A DNA stretch of 64,000 nucleotides from Micractinium sp. NFX-FRZ (GCA_029339195.1 JAPTJF010000005.1:124001-188000); one strand, 5' to 3'. Shown: positions 35,379-46,952, numbered from the stretch's first letter. Notes: generated from the letters alone by a model not told the origin. Numbers and translations are program-made.

Positions 35379-35851
35379 AGCAGGGCTGGACTCCACAGGG
35401 GCACGGCATGCCTGCTCAGGCGGGCAGCTCTCCAACAGGAGCAGTGCATCCCTGGAGGCGCGCTCAGCCTGGGCAGAAGTCGGGCGGTCACTTGGCCACC
35501 GCTCTGCACCGGCTGGCCTGCATGGCTGTGAGGTGTGATGAAAGAGAATAGGAGCCGGGGAACAGAAGTTAAGCGGGCACCCAGATGCCCCCCAGCACTA
35601 GCGTGGCATCCAGAAGAGCAGCCTGCTCTACCAGTTGAGACACTCTGGCTGCTTTGCTTGCTCTACGGCTTGCAGTTGAATGTATATTGCGATTACACCA
35701 ATGTCATTGCGTTATGTGAATGCAGTTTTGGAAAACAGGACAGAGGTGTGGCTTGGAAAGCGTGCACAGCAGGACAAGTTGTGCAGCTAAGCTTGCCCAC
35801 CTGCCGATTTCTCAACTGCCAGCTACCTGCCTGCAGCCGCAAGTGTCCAGC
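35379..35851. other. Convergent 3' spacer
   Basis: 3' UTRs of the FAD/Rieske gene (+) and of the unknown gene at 35852 (-). On the minus strand a TGTAA motif (ttaca 35693-35697) lies about 155 nt after the latter's stop. A tRNA-like half (35605-35653, minus) has no matching acceptor stem and is not called. Confidence 0.45.
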
Positions 35852-37112
35852 TCACTTCTCGCTGGCCAGGTCAGCATCAGGGAACTTGTCTGTGGTTGCC
35901 GCCAAAGGGAGGGGCATGCCTGCGGGGGTGCCAGCCACAGACCCGGTGACGTCGCCAGACGGGCCCATGCCGATGAGGCCTTGGCTGCCGCCGGCGCGAG
36001 GGGAGACGAAGCCGCCGCCGCCGCCGCCGCCAGCGCGGGGAGAGGCGCAGCTGCCGCCGCTGCCGGTGCCTGCGCGAGGGGAGGCAATGCCCGCGCCCCC
36101 GCCACTGAAGCCGCCGCTAAAGTAGGGCTTGGAGGCGGTGGGGGAGGAGGAGATGGGGGCGCCCTGTCGGTGGCAGGGCGGAAGATGGCGGCAGGAGGGG
36201 CAGGGCGGGATTGCGAGGGGGTCAGGCACGGGGAGTGGGTGGTGTGGGCCGCAGCAGCACACTCTTGCTAGCTGCCAGAGGGGCGGACCCAGCTGCCATT
36301 AGTGCATCTGCCACACAAAATGCCGGCAGGTGGGAGGCGGGCGGGGCTGCTGGCGGCGGCTGCCAGGCACTCACCACAAAGGCAGCCACAGTGTGGGAGG
36401 CAGCCCCTGACATGCCGCCTGCAGTCCAGAGGGGTGCCAGGCAGCCACCCAGAGGGGCGTCAGGCCGGGCACAGGGCAGCAAAATCACCCCTGGGGCTCA
36501 GGCCGCACCTTGGACAGGGCAGCCGACCTCCCACGGAGCAAACTGGCGGCCGCCTGCGTCCTGCTGCTCCTTCCATGCCCAGCCTGTGTTCACAGACACT
36601 CCACAGACCCGGTAGCAGCAGGCTCACTGTTGATCTCTCGGTCCTCCTCCTCCTGCCACAGGCGTGCCATCCTGTCCTCCTCGCTGCTCATTCGGGCTAC
36701 GTGTTTCGACGCAGGCAACACTGATCTGGACTACGGAGAGGAGAGTGGTGCACAGGGGGTTGCTTACGCTGTCCACATGCCAAGAGCTCCGCCGCGCCCG
36801 CTGAGCTGGCAGCTGCCTCACGCGCGCGCGCTGTGCTGCACCTTGCACCGTCCTGGACAGCGTGCTCAAGCTGGATGCTTCAGAGTGCGCCTCAACCAAC
36901 GTGGTGCACTCATGCTGGAAGGGTGACACACACACACTACTCCAGTCCTGGGCAGGGCTACATCTTGCACTGGTGCAGATGGTACCCATGCAAGTGCGCC
37001 TGAGTCATGGCGGTGCCCGAAGCGTATCCATGGGTGCCTCAGCTCATACATCAAATATAGCTCCGATCTTGGCCGCAGCTCCAAAGGTTGTGGATCCCTT
37101 TGGTGCGTTCAT
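35852..37112 (-). CDS. Unknown Gly/Ser-rich protein, 186 residues
   Basis: Exons 37112-37050, 36914-36842, 36696-36628, 36418-36375, 36163-35852; phases 0, 1, 1, 0 join. Not recognised. The N-terminal half looks helical and charged (MNAPKGSTTFGAAAKIG, LVEAHSEASSLSTLSRTVQ, MSSEEDRMARLWQEEEDREI), suggesting a short coiled coil or adaptor. The C-terminal half is Gly/Ser-rich with three repeats of a SPRAG motif spaced by Gly runs, and ends PLPLAATTDKFPDADLASEK. No signal peptide or membrane segment. Convergent with the FAD/Rieske gene. The first exon could be preceded by another one; the ATG at 37112 is simply the first in frame. Confidence 0.65.
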
Positions 37113-38012
37113 GGTCTCCCACCAATGCCCCGGCCTACACTTGCCAATGCAGTGCACGTGCGCCTCCCCTGCCCGCTCCCTGTGCCCGTGGCTCCTTGCG
37201 CGGCAGTGACAGTGACTCTTGTCGCTTGGTGTGACACAGGGTTTGGGAAGTATCAAAAGATAAGATGCATCAGATATGCTCGAGCCCAGGAGTGGCCTGG
37301 GCACAAGCATCAGGGGAGAGGGGCACAGGCGCCGTGCCACGCTGGCGGGGGCGGCACCAAGAGGGTAGCGTACAGGCAGCTTTGAGGCTCGGCTGCAAAC
37401 CGAATGAAATAAGGGGGGACTGAAGGACAGGTGGCGATCAGATGGCGGCATGTCAGCCCGGCTTCAGCAGGGCTGCAAAATCTTAGAGGACAGGGGATGG
37501 GTGCAGGAATGCTCGAGACACTCGACGGCAGAGGGGCAGCAGAAGGGAGCCTCAGGCTTCTCTGTGGGCTCATCAAATGGAGAGGAGGCAGCATCAGGCA
37601 TGCGGTGGGGAGCATCATATGGAAGGGAGATGGGGCACAGGGGCAGAGGCAGGGAGACAGGCGAGGCAGCGGGGGTTGGGGCGCTGCAACAAAAGAGGTG
37701 GGGAGGCGGTGGGGGCGCGGGAGGGGAAGGGTGTGCAACAAGAGGAGCTGCAGCAGCAGCGCCCGCTTGGGCACACACGTTCCATGACAGGCCATAGGCA
37801 GGAATCATGATGCACGGGAGGGTTGATTGGGATCTGAGGGATGGTTGCGGTACAAAAGAGTGGGGTGGGAAGCATGTGAAGCAGGCCGCCTAGCGGGCGA
37901 GCCACAGCTGGGGCGGGTCTCACGCCTCTCAGGCAACGCCGCCGCAGTACAGCAGGGGCTAACACTGCAGGCAGGCTGGAGAGTTGGCTGCCTGCCAGGC
38001 TGGCGGGCGAGC
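37113..38012. other. Spacer between two minus-strand genes
   Basis: Should contain the promoter of the gene at 35852-37112 and the 3' UTR of the CREST-like gene. Purine-rich on the + strand; no supported exon seen. Confidence 0.4.
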
Positions 38013-40436
38013 TCACAGCACGTCGTGCCTGGCTGCCGCCGCGCGACGGCGCTCCAGCCGCTGCTGCTGCCGCTGGTAGCGCACGAGGCGGGCTGCCGGC
38101 TGCAGCAGCGCTTCCACGATCCCGGCGGGGGCGCACCGGGCGGCAGCCTCCACAGTGCCGGCACCCTCGCTCTTCCCCCCGCTCTCGCTCTCCGACGCCA
38201 TCGACCGCTCGCACTCGCCCTCGGAAGCATCGGACGACACATCAGAGGCACCGGAGGCAGACACGGTCTCAGAGAGAGAGGAGGAGGCCATGCCTCCAAG
38301 CACAGAGTCGCAGCAGGTCTCGCTCTCCTCATCAGAGGGCAGCAGAGCGCCAGCAGGGCGCTTGTGCGTGGGCTTGTGGGAGTGGTGCGGGTGCAGGTGC
38401 AGCCCTTCCAGCTGCGTGTACAGCTGGACGTACGCCTCGGCCATTAGCACGTGCCAAATGGAGTGGAAGAGCCAGTAGAAGCCTACAGGGTGAAGGGGGT
38501 GTGATCAAAAGACGGTTTATAAGCCGGCATGCAGATCACATGTGAGGGTGCCCCAGGCAGGCAGGCAGGCAGGCACACTGGCAGAAGGCGGGTAGAAGGG
38601 ATGTGCAGGCAAGCCCAGAAGGGTGCAGGGTCGCACCAACTGCGGGCATCAGCGGGCAGGCAGGAGGGGCGTGGGCGCGACAGTGCCGCCCAGCCCAGCA
38701 ACCGGCGACCCTGGCCCAGCAAGCAGGCTCCCCGCTCACTCACATGGGAGGAGCTCGGGCATGCTGGCAACACAGGCAGGCAGGCCGTGCTTGTACAACA
38801 GGCTGCTTGTGCATGCTGGCAACACAGGCTGGCAGGGTGGCATCACAGGCAGGCAGGGCGCCTGCTGTGCTCACGTGGGAAGAGCTCCGGCATGGGGAAG
38901 GCGGTGAAGGCGAGGACGAAGCAGGCCAGCGTGCGCTTGCCGCGGCGGGGGCAGTACTGCGGCAGGGTGCCCACGCCTTCCAGCACCACCTTGGAGGCAA
39001 GCGTGGCCAGCACCACCAGACCCAGCACCTGCACAGCAGGACGGGGTGAGGGCGTCAGGCAGGGCAGCAGAGCAGGACAGGAGGGTGGCGGCCGTAGGTA
39101 GCGTGCGATCTGCAATGGGATGCCCGCCCACTCTCCAGCCGGGCAGGCCGCCCTGCTGGCAATGCAGCTGCCTCTGCCTGGCAGCACTGGTGCGTGTCCC
39201 GCATGCTGCCTGGCTTGAGTGCACAGTTGAGAACCCGCACGCTGAGCCTGCCACACGCTCGGCTTCCCCCAGGGGCTCACCTTGGAGGCAATGCCCAGCG
39301 TGAGCACGCCGTCGGCCAGGCCGTGGGCATAGATGAACAGGGAGGCGGGGTAGACGATGTTTGGGAGGAAATGGGTGAAGCGCGAGGAGGCGCCCAGCGC
39401 GTGGGCAAAGGTGCGGCCCATCAGCGCCTGCACGTAGGGCAGAGCAAGGTCGGGCGGTTTCAGAGTGCTGGTGCTGGGGCGGGAGGAGACGCAGCAATAG
39501 CAGCGCATTGTGCGGGCCTTGTCTGCTGCGGCCTACTGCTACGGTGACAGGCACCGTCGGCGCACAACCACGCTGCACCGCATGCAGACTGGGGACAGGG
39601 ACCATCGCTGTGCCACTGCTGCGGGCGTCACCTTGCCACCCTCCTGCTGCTACCGTTGCCGCTGCGTGCTGCTGCAGCTGCCGCTGCTGTGATGGCCACC
39701 GCCGCTGCGTGCTGCTGCGCTCGCCACTGCTGGCGCTATCCGCACCTGCGCCATCAGGATGTCCAGTGCCCGCCACGTGGGGCCCGACATCCCCAGGAAC
39801 TCGGCGTTGGCAATGCCCTGCACGCACCCAACAACAGCAGGCCAGGTGAAGCACGGCAGGGAACATGGCACGCTGCGGTGGCGACGGCCTTGTGCACTTC
39901 GACCAGAGGCATAGCGCAGCAGTGACATGGAGATCGTGTACAGCTGGCCGCCGCCTCCAGCTGCCCGGCAGTGCAGGAAAAGTCTTCCGCCCGCTGTGCA
40001 CGGAACGTTCGCCGCCACCAGCGCACCTCTGGGTGCATGTGCAGGACGTGATAGATGAGCGCCAGCATGAAGCCAACCAGAAAGAGGCAGAAGTCGGTGT
40101 AGCGCCGCCGCTGCCAGTACAGCTGGAGCATCTGCGGGCAGGCGCGGGAGGGGACGGAGGGTGAGCGGCGCCGACGGGGCGGGCGTCTGACGCAAGGCGG
40201 AGCGGTGCCACGGCGGGAGCGCCCAGCGCCGCGGCTGACCAGCCTCCCACACAGAGCGCGGTTGCAACTCCCGCAAAGCACGAAAGACTTGCCTGGGCCG
40301 CGGGAAACATCGTCAGAAGTGGTGCGCTGTCCAAAAGGAACACTCCCGTGTTGGCCTGCACCACGCCCTTGTCGAGAGGCACCTCTGGAAGCGTCGCCCT
40401 GACAGCCTCAACCAGAAGGGCCACCGAGCCGCTCAT
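38013..40436 (-). CDS. CREST-like seven-transmembrane protein (TMEM8/myomaker-like)
   Basis: Exons 40436-40293, 40131-40027, 39817-39746, 39427-39281, 39028-38875, 38482-38013; 363 residues. The first intron begins with GC (CCCAG/GCAAGT) and no GT alternative keeps the frame. Hydrophobic segments include FCLFLVGFMLALIYHVLHM, YPASLFIYAHGL, VLGLVVLATLASKVVL, LACFVLAFTAFP and FYWLFHSIWHVLMAEAYV. Their conserved polar residues (a His after a short helix, and S-x-W-H near the end) match the CREST superfamily, which holds alkaline ceramidases, PAQR receptors, Per1/PGAP3 and TMEM8/myomaker and may be metal-dependent lipid hydrolases. The last 120 residues are a His/Ser/Glu-rich cytosolic tail ending in a Gln/Arg helix. 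The assignment rests on pattern, not on a close match; a hydrolase activity is inference. Confidence 0.72.
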
Positions 40437-40977
40437 TGTGGTTCGGACTGTCGAGCGCGTTTGGGGCTGAGATCGAGTCCTCGTAAAACTCACGGGGCGT
40501 CAGGGAAAAAGGATCCGAGGCCTCGTGGAAAACACGGGAGGCGAGACCGGCATGGTTCAGGGCGAGCAGTGCTGACCAGGCGGCGGCGCCACGGCGGGCA
40601 GCAGCTGGAAAGTTGCGGCAGCTAGCGGCGCTGGCGGCGTGTTATCGTGGTTCACGCTAGGAGTCTGGGCGATTCAATGCAGCGCAAGTGGTCGTTCCAT
40701 CTAGTGCATTGACTATAACCTGTCTTTTATGCTGCACCCTGGACAGTGCTCAAGCCTGGGCGCCAAGGCGGGGGGTGGGGAGCTGGGCGGTTGCCAGGTG
40801 GCTTAGCGGCTTACATATGGGCCGTCTTTAAGGCCGTGTGGAACAGGGAACAGGGGTAAAATTCAGACAGAAACACACGTTGCAGGTTGGGGTAGATAAT
40901 GGAGCGTTCAGCAGGAGAGATGCAGTGCATTTTTGTACCGCTAACACCAGCGCGTGTACAACGTTCGGTGAAGCACT
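40437..40977. other. Spacer between two minus-strand genes
   Basis: Promoter side of the CREST-like gene and 3' UTR of the lactonase gene. A minus-strand TGTAA (ttaca 40811-40815) lies about 165 nt after the lactonase stop. Confidence 0.45.
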
Positions 40978-42528
40978 TCACGCCTTTGCCCCAACCGGCA
41001 CCACCGATACAAAGGCTGGCATGCTGACCGCGCTCTGCGTGCTGACCTCCAACACCTTGCTCAGCTTCCCTGTGGCCGCATCCCGCCTCAGAGCCCACAC
41101 GCTCGCCGACATCTCCACCCCCACCACCATGTGACGCTGCTGGCGGTCGGGGGTGAAGGCAAACTGGCGGGGGAAGGTGGGCAGCTCAAACCAGTCAACC
41201 GGCGCCAGGGTGCCGTTTGAGGGGTTGATCGAAAAGATGGCGATGCTGCTCGAGTCGCCGTCGTTGCCACGGTTGCCGGCGTACAGGAAGCGCCCGTCCC
41301 TGGTGACGGCCACCTCCGAGGAGTTGGGCTGGATGCCACTGCCAGGTGGCAGCGTGGAGGTCAGCCGCCAAGGCTCAGCGGCAAAGTCGGGCTGCGGACA
41401 TTTGGGGGCGTCAGAGCGAAGCGGCGGGAGTGTAAGATGGGGGAGGGGGTGGGTCTGGGGACAGCCAAGGGCTGCACTTCTGGTTGCACGAGCTGGGGAG
41501 GTAGTTCAGCTACCCAGCTTGGCGTGCAAGGCTGCCCGCTGGTCAAGCATGGTGAAGCAGCGGCAAATCACAAGCACACGCGCTCCATTATAATGCCCAC
41601 CCTGCCTCACCTGCGCCAGCCGGCCGGTCTTGCGGTCCCAGTCAAACTGCACCACAGTGGAGGCCCCCTCGTTGACGACGTAGAGGAAGGGCAGGGTTGG
41701 GTGGAAGGCGGCGTGGCGGGGCAGGCTGCCGGTTGGCAGGCGCACGAGGTTGGCGTCGGGGGCGCCGCCTGGCTTGATCAGAGGCACCAGCTCGCCTCGA
41801 GCTTCATTCCACTTGAAGAACCGGACAAAGTCGTTCAGGTAGCACGGCAGATACCTGCCAATGTGGGGGCAGGAGGGGGGCAAACAGAGGTCATGCACTT
41901 GCAGCAGCAGCACAGTGCAGCTTAGCGCGCTGCAGTGCACCAGTGCGGTCGGCACACGTTCGCAAGCATCTACGCACGCAGCATTGCGCTTGCCAGTAAT
42001 TGCCAGCACTCACGCGTAGCGCCGGCTGGGGTCAAAGACCACCTGGTGACATCCGGTGCCGTTGACTTTCTTGCCGGACAGCCACTCCTGAGGGGTCAGC
42101 TTGGGGCTGCCCAGCATCACGCCACCGCCACGCGTGCGGCGGATGCGCGAGACGCTAACGGTCACGTTTGTGCCTGCCCCCACCGCCACCACCCAGCGGC
42201 CGCTGGGCGACACAGTGATGAAGCCGTAGTCCTTGCCGGGGCGGAAGCTGGACGGCGCAGCGTGCACAGCAGGCTTGGCCTTGCCGCTTTTGTAGTGGAC
42301 CCCAATGCGGAAGGCTGTGACTCCGGTGCCCGGCTGCCCAAAAAGAAAGTTGGCGGCGTACACGTGGCACACGCTGCGCGCGCTTTGGTCCCAGGCCATG
42401 AAGGTGGGGCCAAAGCCAGAGGCATTGGAAGCTGCCAGGAAGGTGAGGGCTCCGGAGGAAGGGTCCATGCTGGCCACTGCCATGCTGTCGTTCACAGCCT
42501 GCCCGCCCACCAGCACGGTCCAGGGGAG
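40978..42528 (-). CDS. Lactonase-type seven-bladed beta-propeller, 5' exon not found
   Basis: Exons 42528-42014, 41854-41611, 41391-40978, giving 390 residues from the first acceptor to the TGA. Blade-like repeats run along the whole length: TVLVGGQAVNDS and SSGALTFLA; AWDQSARSVCHVYAAN; GFITVSPSGRWVVAVGAG; HAAFHPTLPFLYVVNEGASTV with WDRKTGRL; SEVAVTRDGRFLYAGNRGND with SIAIFSINPSNGTL; RQFAFTPDRQQRHMVVG. The pattern (H/S-x(2-4)-P-x-G/LPFLYVxNE, AGNRG) is that of the lactonase family (PF10282), which contains 6-phosphogluconolactonase and cis,cis-muconate lactonizing enzymes. Acceptor CATGTAG precedes 42528 in phase 0, so at least one short 5' exon, possibly coding a signal or transit peptide, lies upstream; I could not place it. 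Actual substrate unknown. Confidence 0.85.
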
Positions 42529-43128
42529 CTACATGCGGGGGCGGGTTGGGGGTGGGGGAAGGGGCGCTGCAGATAACAATTTTTCCACACAGGAAGTATC
42601 CAGTGGCCATCACCAGTGGGGGAAATCTCCCTTCGTCCTTCATTTGCGTCATTCGTATGCAAACGTATATCTTACACAGGCCAGGCGCGGCCATGCCATG
42701 CCAGGCCAGGCGCCATCCCGCAATGTGGTGGTAGTGCGCCCTTTTCCTAGGGGAAGAGTAGAAGCAACAGCCTTGATGCTCAGACTGGAGGCTGACTCAA
42801 TGGCGCCCCCCGACTTGGCGACAGCATGCGCCAGCGCTGCAGCTCCCTTGCTGGCGCCGCGCTTGCCTTTCGCAAGCAAAGCGAGGGGCGCAGAGGCGGG
42901 GGCTAAGGCACGGGCACACCCACCTGCCTGCCCATCTCCCCCTCCACTTTCTGCACCTGCCCACACCACTGAGCCCCTTCCCTCTGCACATGCCCTGCCC
43001 CTGCTGCCCACCGCAACTGTCATGCAGTGTTGGCGCCTCACCACTGGTCAAGTCTAACAATCTGTTTACAACAAAACACGCATGCAACAACCTGCAAGTC
43101 AAAGCGCCCCAACCTGCCATGCACATCG
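42529..43128. other. Spacer with missing lactonase 5' exon and a dispersed repeat
   Basis: Should contain the start of the lactonase gene and the 3' UTR of the gene ending at 43129 (minus-strand TGTAA at 43066-43070, about 60 nt after that stop). The stretch 42608-42710 is copy A of the dispersed repeat listed separately. Confidence 0.45.
42608..42710. repeat. Dispersed repeat, copy A
   Basis: Diverged match to 44475-44570: shared blocks are tcacca-tgggggA-atctccctt, tccttc/tcctt, gtgcaaac/atgcaaac, atcttaca and ggccaggc runs. Both copies read in the same orientation. Confidence 0.65.
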
Positions 43129-44290
43129 TCAGCCGTTGCGCCAAGCCTGCCGTTGTGCCTCGAGCGCGCGCGCCGCCTCCACCGCCGCCTCGGCCTCGTG
43201 CACTGCTGGCGAGTCGGGGCACGCCTGCCTGGCCGTCTCCAGAGCCTCGTGCGCCGCATGCCACGCCGCAGCCGCCCACTCCCATGCCTCCGCATCCCCC
43301 GTGTGCTGCACCGCTGGCTGGCTGTCAGTGCGTTCTGCTGCTGCCTGTGCTGCTGCCTCGCGAACGGCGGCTGTTCTGGCCCAGGCAGCGGCAGCGGCTG
43401 CTGATGCCTTGGCTGCTGCCACGCGTGTACTGGCTGTGGCGGGTGCTGCATCTGCCGCCACGGGCGGCCACAGCAGTGGGGAAGGGCGGGGGGCGGGAGC
43501 AGGGACTCCCGGCTGTGGCGGCTGGCTTTGAACGGCGGAGGCCTTGGGACTTGGGGAGGCCTTGTCACGCTGCTGCTTACGCTGCTCCATTTCTTTGGCT
43601 TCGCGCTGGAGCTGTTCGACGCGCTTCCACGTCTCCGCTGCAATCCGCCTGTGCTGCGCAGCAGCCATATAGACTTCCAATCTCTTCCTGCTCACGTGCA
43701 TGCCGGGGCCGCCCAGCAATGCTTGCACGGCAGTCCGCTGAGGCGCGCAGGGCCAACGCCGGCACCTCCACCGAGCGCAAGGCACGAGCTGTAACGCCTC
43801 ACCTCGTATGCTGCTGCAAGCTTGCCACAAATCGAGGAGTAAGCGCGGACTGCAGCATCAGGTGCTGACAGGGCCCAAGCGCTGAGAGACGGCGAGCCGA
43901 GCGGCGGCGCCGGTGAGGGCTCCTGCCCTGGCGGTGGCGTGCCCGCCGCTGCCACCACCAGGCGGGCATCTGGACGGCATGGGCCCTAACACGGCATGCG
44001 AAAGCTGTCCGCAGCGGTCGAGGGGCTCTGGGTGCCCGCGGGGCAGGCTGCAACGCGGCAGTCGCGTGCAGCCGCATCACACCTGCTCACGGGGGCACGC
44101 GCTAGCTGTAGAGGAGCTGGCAGAACGTGTGCACGCGCTTGGCAGCGGTACCAAAGCGCAAGAGCTCTGTGGTGGTCCGGCCCATGAAGGCGGCGGCAGC
44201 CGCCTCGCTGGATAGTTCAGAACGGCAGCGTGCAGGACTATTTCCCTGCTGCCTATGTCGCCCCGACAGCTGCCTGAGGGCGCATTGCAT
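43129..44290 (-). CDS. Unknown Ala-rich coiled-coil protein, 304 residues
   Basis: Exons 44290-44152, 43969-43803, 43737-43129. The N-terminal part (MQCALRQLSGRHRQQGNSP, SELSSEAAAAAFMGRTTTE) could be a transit peptide. A Pro-rich linker is followed by a folded-looking middle (WALSAPDAAVRAYSSICGKL, MHVSRKRLEVYMAAAQHRR, ETWKRVEQLQREAKEMEQRK) and a long Ala/Glu helix region ending ALEAQRQAWRNG. No family recognised. The first junction (TTTG/GTACCG to CAG/ATGCCC) is chosen because it keeps the frame and removes an in-frame TAG at 44104-44106; it is the weakest point. The second intron is only 65 bp. No membrane segment. Confidence 0.6.
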
Positions 44291-44474
44291 TGACGCTTCT
44301 GTAATTTCAGCGGCTCACAAGCAGGCCCTTGCAATCAGCCGGCTGGCGCTGCGTGGCGCTGCGCCCGCTGCCCAGTGGCTCCACTGCCGCCCAACTCATT
44401 TCAAATCCAGAAAATCCCTAATCTTCGTCGCCGACGCATCCACGGTCAAATCAAGTTAAGAAGAGATGCAAAGC

Positions 44475-44570
44475 CGTCACCACTGGGGGATATCTCCCTT
44501 CATCCTTGCGTGCAAACAACTATCTTACAAATGCCAAGCGGGGCCAGGCCAGGCAGCAGGCCAGGCAGTA
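44475..44570. repeat. Dispersed repeat, copy B (3' flank of gamma-SNAP)
   Basis: Second copy of the repeat at 42608-42710. It contains ttaca at 44525-44529, i.e. a minus-strand TGTAA about 55 nt after the gamma-SNAP stop, so it overlaps that gene's 3' UTR. Confidence 0.65.
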
Positions 44571-44582
44571 CCTGAAGCGCTC

Positions 44583-46952
44583 TCAGGTGAGGTCCTCCTC
44601 TCCCTCCTCTGTCACCCCCACCGCCGGCCCGCTGCCCCCGCTGCCGCCCAGCTGCATCGACATCACCGCCACGTCACCCTGGGGCAGCTTCCGCGCCAGC
44701 CGCGCAACCTGCAGGCGGCACGAGGGAGCAGAAAGAGAAAGCGGCACGTCTGGTGCGGGGGTGATGATGGCTGGGGCAGGGCATGCCCCCACACAAACCT
44801 GGCTGTCCAGCTTAGTGCTTACAACACTCTGCCCTGTGCATTCCCCACCTCTCGTTCACCCCCTGCTAGCCCAGAGCATGCCCTCCAGCCCGCACCTGGT
44901 TGTCCAGGTTTGAGAACACAGCGTTGCGCTTCACTGTCTCCTGGATAACCGCTGCCTCGCCGCTGCGGGCAGGGCAGGGCAGGGCAGGCAGGGCAGGCAG
45001 GGAAATGCAAGAGTGGGAGGGTTGGGGAACGCGGGCAACAAGTGGGCTTGGGTGTGCATAGCTCAAGAAGCGGGCACGAGCAGCGGGCAGGCAGGGCAGG
45101 GCAGGCAGGGCAGGGCAGAGGGGTGAGGGGCGGGCAGGCCTGGAGGATGGTGCTGGCAGGCCAGCAACAGCAGCATGCAGCCGCGTGCTTCTTTCTGGGG
45201 GCCCTCTGCCTCGGACACATTCGCCTCGCATGAAAGCTGGCCAGGCAGGGCAGGGCAGAACGGCTGCCTCCCACGCTGTCGCTCACCTGCGGTACGCGTC
45301 AAACAGGGAGTCGGCGGCAAAGGCCTCGTCGCTGCTGCTGAAGTTCTCCACGCCCAGCGCATCCTGCAGCGAGGCAGGGAGCAGTGATGGAGTGATATGA
45401 TGGCGGGATGAAAGGTGGGCGGCTCCAGTCAAGGCAATGCGGGAGGGCTCTCTGGTGGGCGGGCAAGCAGGCAGGAAGCAGGCAGGCGGTTACGGGCACG
45501 CCCCGGTGCAGCCAACCCAGGCCCCAGCCCAACCGCACAATCAGTGCTGCCAGCTCAGCACCGGCCAACTCAGCAGCGCCAGCTCAACAGCCGCCACCAG
45601 CTCAGATCAGATCAGCGGGTGCTTGCCTGGTACGTGACCCACGCGTCGTTGGCCTTGCCCGCGTACAGCCACACCACCACAGCCCCCAGGTACGCCTTGC
45701 ACTGGCTGTTGCGCGCCCCCATGTCGTCGCAGGCCGTGGCAAAGCGCAGCAGCATGGACACGGCGTCCGCCCACTTCTCGGTGCGCACAAGCTGCGCCAC
45801 CGCCTGCCTGCAGGGGCAGGAGGGGCAGGGGGGGCGTGAAACATGGGGCAGCAGGCCGGCCAAAATTTGGCTTTTGAGGAGCACACACCAGCAGGGGGGC
45901 ATTTGGGCCACAGGGCCGGATCGCAATGGCTTGAGTGAACCTGCAGGCAGGCAGCAACAGAATTCCGGCGCCTGCCCCGCCGCTCTTCTTCACGCGTGCA
46001 TGAGTGCGCACCTGTACACATCTCCCGCCAGTGCATCCTTGCCCGCATCCTCCAGCCACTCAACTGCCGTGCGGTACATCGCCGTGGATGCCTGCAGGGT
46101 GCATTGGTGCAGCAGTGGTGGCGGGGGAGGCAGTAGCAGCATGGTGGGAATAGCATGCAGCGGGGGCAGCATGAGAGTGGGGTGCAGGGCTAGGGACATA
46201 GCCCACCTGCTGTGCAGACCCAAGACTGCACAAGGGCAGGTAGGCTGAGCGGCTTGCCTGCAAGCTCGCATGCAATCTTGCAGTTTGCTTCGCACCAATG
46301 GGTTTCTGATGCATGCACCCGCTACTCTACTCCTGAACTCGCATTGCTATAACCGGCATGCCCACCCACCGCACACCCACCCCATCACACCTCAGGCCGC
46401 CGCTCCTCCAGTGCGCGCGCGCCGCGCGCTGCCGCCTCTGCCGCCGCTGAGGGCCGCCCCTCCTCTGCATACAGCTCTGCTGCCCGGGTGTAGTGTGCCT
46501 GCACCTCCTCCCACACCCCCATGTCTCGTGCCGCCTCTCCCGCCTTCTCCAGCATTTTGGCGGCGTGCCACCCGCTCTTCTGCCGCTCCTGCCCTGTGGA
46601 CGCGCGCTCAAAGCACTCCTTGGCTTGCGCCAGCTTGCCGCTTTGCTGCAAAGCGAATGCAAGCGGTGGGGTGGGGTGGGGCAGATTGGACGGGGGAGAG
46701 CAGGGAGGCACAGAAAGCAGTGGCGGCAGCGCGGCGGCGGCAGCAGGCGGTGGGAAGTGGCCGACGCAGGCAGCGCTCTCTCCTGCCTCCCTTGTGCTCC
46801 TTGATGACCCTCGCGGTCACCTTGAACAGCATGCCGGCCCGCTCAAACATCGGCGTCGCCTGCTCCCACTCCCCCGCCAGCCGGAAGCGCAGCAGCGACG
46901 GCGTCGTCAGCTTGGTCGCCTCCTTGTAGAGCTTGTCCGCCTCGCTCCCCAT
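44583..46952 (-). CDS. Gamma-SNAP (soluble NSF attachment protein gamma)
   Basis: Exons 46952-46821, 46645-46391, 46091-46012, 45807-45627, 45363-45287, 44962-44896, 44708-44583; 305 residues, matching the 300-312 usual for gamma-SNAP. The start MGSEADKLYKEATKLTTP and the TPR-like helices are typical: GEWEQATPMFERAGMLFK, KLAQAKECFERAS, WHAAKMLEKAGEAARD, AHYTRAAELYAEEGRPSAAAEA, YRTAVEWLEDAGKD, DAVSMLLRFATACDDMGARN, YLGAVVVWLYAGKANDAW. The acidic C-terminus (EEGEEDLT) corresponds to the NSF-contacting end. SNAPs recruit the ATPase NSF to SNARE complexes on membranes for disassembly after fusion. The intron after 45627 begins with GC (TACCAG/GCAAGC); using the nearby GT would break the frame. 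Head-to-head with the CHD gene. Confidence 0.95.

Noticed and set aside
35605..35653. tRNA-like half on the minus strand (GCCAGAGTG..CTCAACTGGTAGAGCA)
   Set aside because: The start and D-arm look tRNA-like, but no T-arm (GGTTCGAxTCC-type) and no acceptor strand complementary to GCCAGAG follow within tRNA length. At best a fragment.
38871..40493. 540-codon open frame on the minus strand
   Set aside because: Runs through introns of the CREST-like gene in shifting frames; the spliced model gives consistent membrane helices while this reading does not.
42649..43044. Minus-strand frame of 131 codons as the missing lactonase N-terminus
   Set aside because: No signal-peptide character, and no donor found that joins in phase 0 to the acceptor at 42529-42530.
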